This document shows, piece by piece, positions 60,117-64,000 of a stretch of DNA of 64,000 nt (position 1 is the stretch's first letter; each line of letters opens with the position of its first letter). A model generated the notes under the pieces. That model saw only the letters and a program-made list of their open reading frames with translations. It had not been told where the DNA came from and did not search any database. This DNA comes from Luteimonas_C sp035250245 (GTDB taxonomy: Bacteria > Pseudomonadota > Gammaproteobacteria > Xanthomonadales > Xanthomonadaceae): NCBI GenBank assembly GCA_035250245.1, contig DATFFH010000019.1, forward strand, positions 45,932 through 109,931. The letters are read 5' to 3'. The translations under genes and the position numbers were made by a program.

Positions 60117-60472
60117 TTGCCGATTCCGAAGCGTTGCTTGAAGCCGTTGTCGCTGAAGCCCTGAGTCATCTTGCCGTCGTCGGTGACGACGACCGGGCGC
60201 CGGACCAGCTGCGGATATTCCTTCAGCAGCAGCTTCCATTCGGCATCCGAACCCGGCGTTTTGCGGTTAGGCGGAAGATTTCGCCAGGTCGTGGAGGATT
60301 TGTTCACCAAGCCATCCCAACCGCCGGCCTGCTTGGCCCATTCGGTCAATATCTCAGCGGATTGGCGTTCGTCGCGGTAGTCGACGAAGGTGTGCGCCAC
60401 GCCGAAACGGTCGAGCCATTTGCGGGCTTTCTTGCAGGTGTCGCAGTTGGAGAGTCCGTAGATCGTGGTCAT
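60113..60472 (-). CDS. ArsC/Spx-family thioredoxin-fold protein (YffB-like)
   Basis: From the ATG at 60472 the protein is 119 residues: TTIYGLSNCDTCKKARKWLDRFGV with a CDTC motif, VDYRDERQSAEIL, the ArsC-family RNLPP-like segment TTWRNLPPNRK and the cis-Pro region RPVVVTDDG. It matches YffB, which in Escherichia coli also sits next to dapE; function is uncertain despite the arsenate-reductase-like fold. Overlaps dapE by ATGA. Confidence 0.87.
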   Translation of the reverse strand: MTTIYGLSNCDTCKKARKWLDRFGVAHTFVDYRDERQSAEILTEWAKQAGGWDGLVNKSSTTWRNLPPNRKTPGSDAEWKLLLKEYPQLVRRPVVVTDDGKMTQGFSDNGFKQRFGIGK

Positions 60473-60517
60473 GCAGCCATCTTCCCAGGGTTCGACAAGC
60501 TCCGACGTCCTGCCTTC

Positions 60518-60579
60518 GTAGAGTCGAGCTTGCTCGACTGCTTTTTCCGACAAGAGCAGTCGAGCAAGCTCGACTCTAC
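60518..60579. repeat. REPIN-like inverted pair, GTAGAGTCGAGC family
   Basis: GTAGAGTCGAGC-TT-GCTCGACTGC and its inverted copy ending CTAC with only about 14 bases between them. It sits 10 bases beyond the dapD stop, between dapD and the YffB-like gene, both on the minus strand, and is the shortest REPIN in the window. Confidence 0.92.
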
Positions 60580-60589
60580 AAAAAAGCGG

Positions 60590-61471
60590 TCAATCCGCCA
60601 TGCCGCGCAACAGATCGTTGATCGAAGTCTTGGCCCGCGTCTTGGCGTCGACCTGCTTCACGATCACCGCGCAATACAACGAATGCGATCCGTCCTTGGC
60701 CGGCAGCGAGCCGGACACGACCACGCTGCCCGGAGGCACCTTGCCGTAGGAAATTTCGCCGGTCATGCGATTGTAGATACGGGTCGACTGGCCGATGAAC
60801 ACGCCCATGCCGATCACGCTGTGGTGGCCGACGACCACGCCTTCGACCACTTCCGAACGCGCACCGATGAAGCAGTGGTCCTCGATGATGGTAGGGCTGG
60901 CCTGCAACGGTTCCAGCACGCCGCCGATGCCCGCGCCGCCGGAAATATGGCAATGCTTGCCGACCTGCGCGCAGGAGCCGACCGTGGCCCAGGTATCGAC
61001 CATGGTGCCGGCGCCGACGTGGGCGCCGATGTTGACGAAGCTCGGCGTCAGCACCACGTCCTTGCCAAGATAGGTGCCGCGGCGCACGATCGCGCCCGGC
61101 ACCACGCGCACGCCCAGTTTGCGGAACGCGGCTTCGTCGAATTCGGCGAAGCGCATCGGGATCTTGTCCCAGAACGGCGCGGGATAGGATTCCATCAACT
61201 CCATGTCCTGCACGCGGAAGTACAGCAGCACCGCCTTCTTCAGCCACTCGTTGACGGTCCAGCCGCCCTTCCCGTCCGGCTCGGCGACGCGGAATTCGCC
61301 GCTCTCCAAGCCTTCGATGACGCGTTCGACCGCGGGCGCAGTCGAACCTTCCAGCTCTTCGGGCGTCAGCATCGTGCGCCGTTCCCATGCGCTGTCGATC
61401 ATGAATTTCAGCTCGTCGATCCCGGGACCGGGCGGCACTTTCTTCTTGGCGGTCTTGCGGGGCGGACTCAT
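60590..61471 (-). CDS. dapD: Tetrahydrodipicolinate N-succinyltransferase
   Basis: A 293-residue DapD. It has the N-terminal helical domain, then left-handed beta-helix hexapeptide repeats: GAIVRRGTYLGKDVVLTPSF, NIGAHVGAGTMVDTWATVGSCAQVG and GIGGVLEPLQASPTIIEDHCFIGARSEV-type turns, ending in a cap with STRIYNRMTGEI. It succinylates tetrahydrodipicolinate in the lysine/diaminopimelate pathway. A Lys-rich N-terminus (PPRKTAKKK) precedes the usual start. The ATG overlaps the glnD stop by ATGA. Confidence 0.95.
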   Translation of the reverse strand: MSPPRKTAKKKVPPGPGIDELKFMIDSAWERRTMLTPEELEGSTAPAVERVIEGLESGEFRVAEPDGKGGWTVNEWLKKAVLLYFRVQDMELMESYPAPFWDKIPMRFAEFDEAAFRKLGVRVVPGAIVRRGTYLGKDVVLTPSFVNIGAHVGAGTMVDTWATVGSCAQVGKHCHISGGAGIGGVLEPLQASPTIIEDHCFIGARSEVVEGVVVGHHSVIGMGVFIGQSTRIYNRMTGEISYGKVPPGSVVVSGSLPAKDGSHSLYCAVIVKQVDAKTRAKTSINDLLRGMAD

Positions 61472-64000
61472 CCTTCGTTTTCTCCGTCGATGCGGGCCTG
61501 CAACGCTTCGCGCAGGGCCTGTTGCTGTGATTCGTCCAGCGCGCGGTCGGCCGCGTCGCTGATCAGGAAGACGTCTTCGGCGCGCTCGCCGAAAGTGGCG
61601 ATGCGCGCGTCGTGGATGCGCAGGCGCTGCGTGCGCAGCACGTGGGCAAGGTCGGCGAGCAAGCCGGGGCGGTCGGTGCAGACCACGCTGAGCACGCTGC
61701 GGCGCCCGTCGGCGCTGGCGTCGAAGGCGATCTGCGGCGCGATCCTGAAATGGCGCAGATGGCGCGGCTGGGTGCGGCGCGAAGGGCGGATGCTCTCCAG
61801 CGGCCCGGACAGCGCTGCGGCCAGGCTGCGTTCGATCTGCGCCGCGCCGGGCGCGTAACGCGGATCGGCATTGACCACTTCGAAACTGTCGAAGATGGTG
61901 GCGTCGGGACCATCCAGCGCGCGCGCCTGCTGGATCGCCAGGCCGAGCAAGCGGTCGAGCGTGATCACGATCGACGCGAACAGGCCGTCGCGATCGGGCG
62001 AATGCACGAACACTTCGAACGCGCCGGTATGGCCGGCGAGTTCGCGCACGCGCGCAACAGTCGCGCCCGGCTCTACGCCTTGCAGCGCCGAAGCCTGCCA
62101 AGCGAGTTGTTCCGGGCGTTCGCGCAGGAAGCTTTCCGCCGGCATGCGCGCGAACAAGGCTTCGCTTTCGGCCGTGCCGATACCCTGCGCGGCCAGCAGC
62201 GCCGCGGCTGCGCCGCGGTTTTCGGCGATGCGTTCGGCGGCACCCACCGGATGCTCCAGACCGCGCCGCAGCGCCAAGCGGGTGGCGGTGTACAGGTCGG
62301 CGAGCAGCCGATCCTTCCACGCGTTCCACAATTTGGGCGAAGTGCCGGCGATGTCGGCGCAGGTCAGTAGGTACAGATAGTCGAGCCGCACGCGGTCGGC
62401 GACCGCGCTGGCGAAGCGGTGGATCACCTGCGGATCGGAAATGTCCTGCTTCTGTGCGGTGACCGACATCAGCAGATGCTTTTCCACCAGCCAGGCGACC
62501 AATTCGGTGTCGGCTTCGCTCAGGGCATGCGCCGCGCAGAATTCGCGGGCATCGACCGCACCCAATTCGGAATGGTCGCCGCCGCGGCCTTTGGCGATGT
62601 CGTGGAACAGGCCCGCGAGCAGCAGCAACTCCGGCTTGCGCAGCCGCGGCCACACCTCGTGCGCCATCGCGAAGCGCTCGTCGGGCTGGCCGGACGCGAA
62701 GATGGCCAGGTTGCGCAGCACCGCGAGCGTGTGCTGATCGACGGTGTAGACGTGGAACAGGTCGAACTGCATGCGTCCGGACACCAGCGCGAATGCCGGC
62801 AGCCAGCGGCCGAGCACGCCGAGCCGGGCCATGCGTTCCAGCGTCTTCACCGGCTGCGGTCCGCGCAGCAGCGACATGAAGGTTTCGCGCAAGACCGGCG
62901 TCGCCGCTTCGTAAGCCGGCAGCGAGGGCAGCGCTTCGGCCAGCGCGCGCGCAGTGTGCGAATGCAGGCCGCGCGCCTGCGGCTGCGCGGCCCAGACGGC
63001 GTACAGCGCGAACACTTCGGCGATGTCGCCGCGCGGCCAGGACGGATCGCGCGCGGCCAGGTAACCGCGGCGCAGTTCGAAGCGCTCGTCCAGCGGCTCC
63101 GGTTCGGCGACACCGTCGAATTGCTCTTCGAAGCGCTGCAGCAAACGATCGTTGATCCGACGCACGATCGCGGCGCTGCGGTAGAAGCCCTGCATCATCT
63201 GCTCGACGCCGAGGTTCTGCGCGTCGTCGGCGAAGCCCAGGCGCGCGGCCAGCGATTTCTGGTGATCGAAACGCAGGCGCTCTTCTGCCCGTCCCGCGAC
63301 CAGATGCAGGCCGTAGCGCAGCCGCGCCAATACGCGGCGTTCGCGTTCGAGCGCCGCCGCTTCGTCGACACCGAGATGGCCCAGCCCGATCAACGGCTGC
63401 AGATCGCGCAAACCGAAAGCGCGCAAAGCCATCCAGCCTAGCGTGTGCAGGTCGCGCAAGCCGCCGGGGCCTTCCTTCAGGTTCGGCTCCAGGTTGTCGG
63501 ACGTATCGCCGAAGCGCGCATGGCGCGCGCGTTGCTCGGCGCTCTTGGCGACGAAGTATTCGCGCGCGGGCCAGACTTTGTCCTCGGAAACCGCATCGAT
63601 CAGCACATCCTGCGCGTCGTCGTCGGCGGCCAGCGGGCGCGCCTCCAGCATCGCGGTGAGCGTCGTCAGGTCGGCCGCGGCTTCGGTGCACTGCGCGGGC
63701 GAACGCACGGCATGGCTCGCGCGCAAGCCCGCATCCCACAGCATCGCGAACAGGCGCGCCAGCGGCGCGCGGCAGGCTTCCTGCGCTTCCGGTTCGGCCA
63801 ACACCAAAAGATCTATGTCCGAATGCGGAAATAGTTCGCCGCGGCCGTAGCCGCCGACCGCGAACAGCGCCAGCGCCGCGCCGTTCGGGAGGCATCGCGT
63901 CCAGGCGGCTTTCAGCAGATGGTCGACCGCGCGTGCGCGCAGCGCGAGCAGGCGGCCGACGTCTTCGCCCTGATCGAAGCGTTTGTTGAGCTTGGCATCC
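61468..64000 (-). CDS. glnD: Bifunctional uridylyltransferase/uridylyl-removing enzyme GlnD (5' end cut off)
   Basis: The gene continues past the right edge of the window, so the N-terminus is missing; about 843 residues are present. The nucleotidyltransferase motif GGYGRGELFPHSDIDLLVL lies near 63795-63855, followed by the glutamine-sensing HD domain (LAGLFHDIAKGRGGDHSELG) and two C-terminal ACT domains (VFVHSPDRDGLFASIV and SVVCTDRPGLLADLAHVL). GlnD adds and removes UMP on PII according to glutamine level. Stop overlaps the dapD ATG, linking nitrogen control with the dap genes. Confidence 0.95.
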   Translation of the reverse strand, partial: DAKLNKRFDQGEDVGRLLALRARAVDHLLKAAWTRCLPNGAALALFAVGGYGRGELFPHSDIDLLVLAEPEAQEACRAPLARLFAMLWDAGLRASHAVRSPAQCTEAAADLTTLTAMLEARPLAADDDAQDVLIDAVSEDKVWPAREYFVAKSAEQRARHARFGDTSDNLEPNLKEGPGGLRDLHTLGWMALRAFGLRDLQPLIGLGHLGVDEAAALERERRVLARLRYGLHLVAGRAEERLRFDHQKSLAARLGFADDAQNLGVEQMMQGFYRSAAIVRRINDRLLQRFEEQFDGVAEPEPLDERFELRRGYLAARDPSWPRGDIAEVFALYAVWAAQPQARGLHSHTARALAEALPSLPAYEAATPVLRETFMSLLRGPQPVKTLERMARLGVLGRWLPAFALVSGRMQFDLFHVYTVDQHTLAVLRNLAIFASGQPDERFAMAHEVWPRLRKPELLLLAGLFHDIAKGRGGDHSELGAVDAREFCAAHALSEADTELVAWLVEKHLLMSVTAQKQDISDPQVIHRFASAVADRVRLDYLYLLTCADIAGTSPKLWNAWKDRLLADLYTATRLALRRGLEHPVGAAERIAENRGAAAALLAAQGIGTAESEALFARMPAESFLRERPEQLAWQASALQGVEPGATVARVRELAGHTGAFEVFVHSPDRDGLFASIVITLDRLLGLAIQQARALDGPDATIFDSFEVVNADPRYAPGAAQIERSLAAALSGPLESIRPSRRTQPRHLRHFRIAPQIAFDASADGRRSVLSVVCTDRPGLLADLAHVLRTQRLRIHDARIATFGERAEDVFLISDAADRALDESQQQALREALQARIDGENEG

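Noticed and set aside
58983..61471. One dap operon from glnD through dapD, the YffB-like gene and dapE
   Set aside because: glnD-dapD and yffB-dapE overlap as pairs, but about 118 bases with a REPIN separate dapD from the YffB-like gene, so a single transcript cannot be claimed from sequence alone.
60590..63895. An 1101-codon open frame continuous with dapD and running opposite the glnD frame
   Set aside because: Only the dapD part has family similarity. The rest is an Arg/Ala/Gly-rich translation of glnD in another frame, an effect of high GC; glnD motifs (GGYGRGELFPHSDID, HD and ACT domains) are in the other frame.

Overview
The window is high-GC gammaproteobacterial chromosome, most probably from the Xanthomonadaceae (Lysobacter/Stenotrophomonas-like). 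The grounds are the two-cysteine OhrR with Cys22 and Cys127, many GTAG-headed extragenic palindromes of the type known from Stenotrophomonas, and overall gene content. No rRNA, phage, transposase or CRISPR array was seen. There is one tRNA, tRNA-Leu(CAG).

Layout. 1-7.8 kb: Bax-inhibitor-like protein, NhaC-type antiporter, two unknown envelope proteins, NAD-isocitrate dehydrogenase, a coupled glutaredoxin/AhpD-like pair and a BepA-like M48 protease. 7.8-13.6 kb: phosphate-response operon phoB-phoR-ppk-ppx behind a Pho box. 13.8-17.3 kb: candidate small RNA, glycosyltransferase plus PAP2 phosphatase, nitrilase plus acetyltransferase. 17.4-21.0 kb: creB-creC-creD with a cre-tag-like site before creD. 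21.0-35.5 kb: housekeeping and stress genes (rlmJ, a metal transporter, a frameshifted mmcQ/yjbR gene, a methyltransferase pair, ohr/ohrR, mfd, nfi, rlmB, rnr, tRNA-Leu). 36-51 kb: an exopolysaccharide locus of Wzx/Wzy type. 51-64 kb: parC, tpm, penicillin-acylase-family hydrolase, asnB, dapE-yffB, dapD and the 3' part of glnD.

The exopolysaccharide locus starts with a single protein joining a WecA-like initiating transferase to a WecB-like domain whose catalytic motifs are lost. It continues with a BY-kinase/chain-length protein, a PP-loop asparagine-synthetase-like protein lacking its glutaminase half, two Tat-type beta-helix proteins, flippase, putative polymerase, one glycosyltransferase, a DUF218 protein and the Wza-like exporter. 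No sugar-nucleotide enzymes or phosphatase are present, so precursors must come from elsewhere.

The most striking regulatory signal lies before asnB. A 31-codon leader ORF with eight Asn codons is followed by an intrinsic terminator, and a competing 8-bp pairing could act as antiterminator. This is the layout of a ribosome-mediated attenuator responding to charged tRNA-Asn.

Seven sequence families of GTAG palindromes, mostly arranged as inverted pairs (REPIN-like), occupy six of the seven convergent gene junctions. In three genes the stop codon is the TAG of the element's GTAG head. A different palindromic element is inserted in frame inside mfd.
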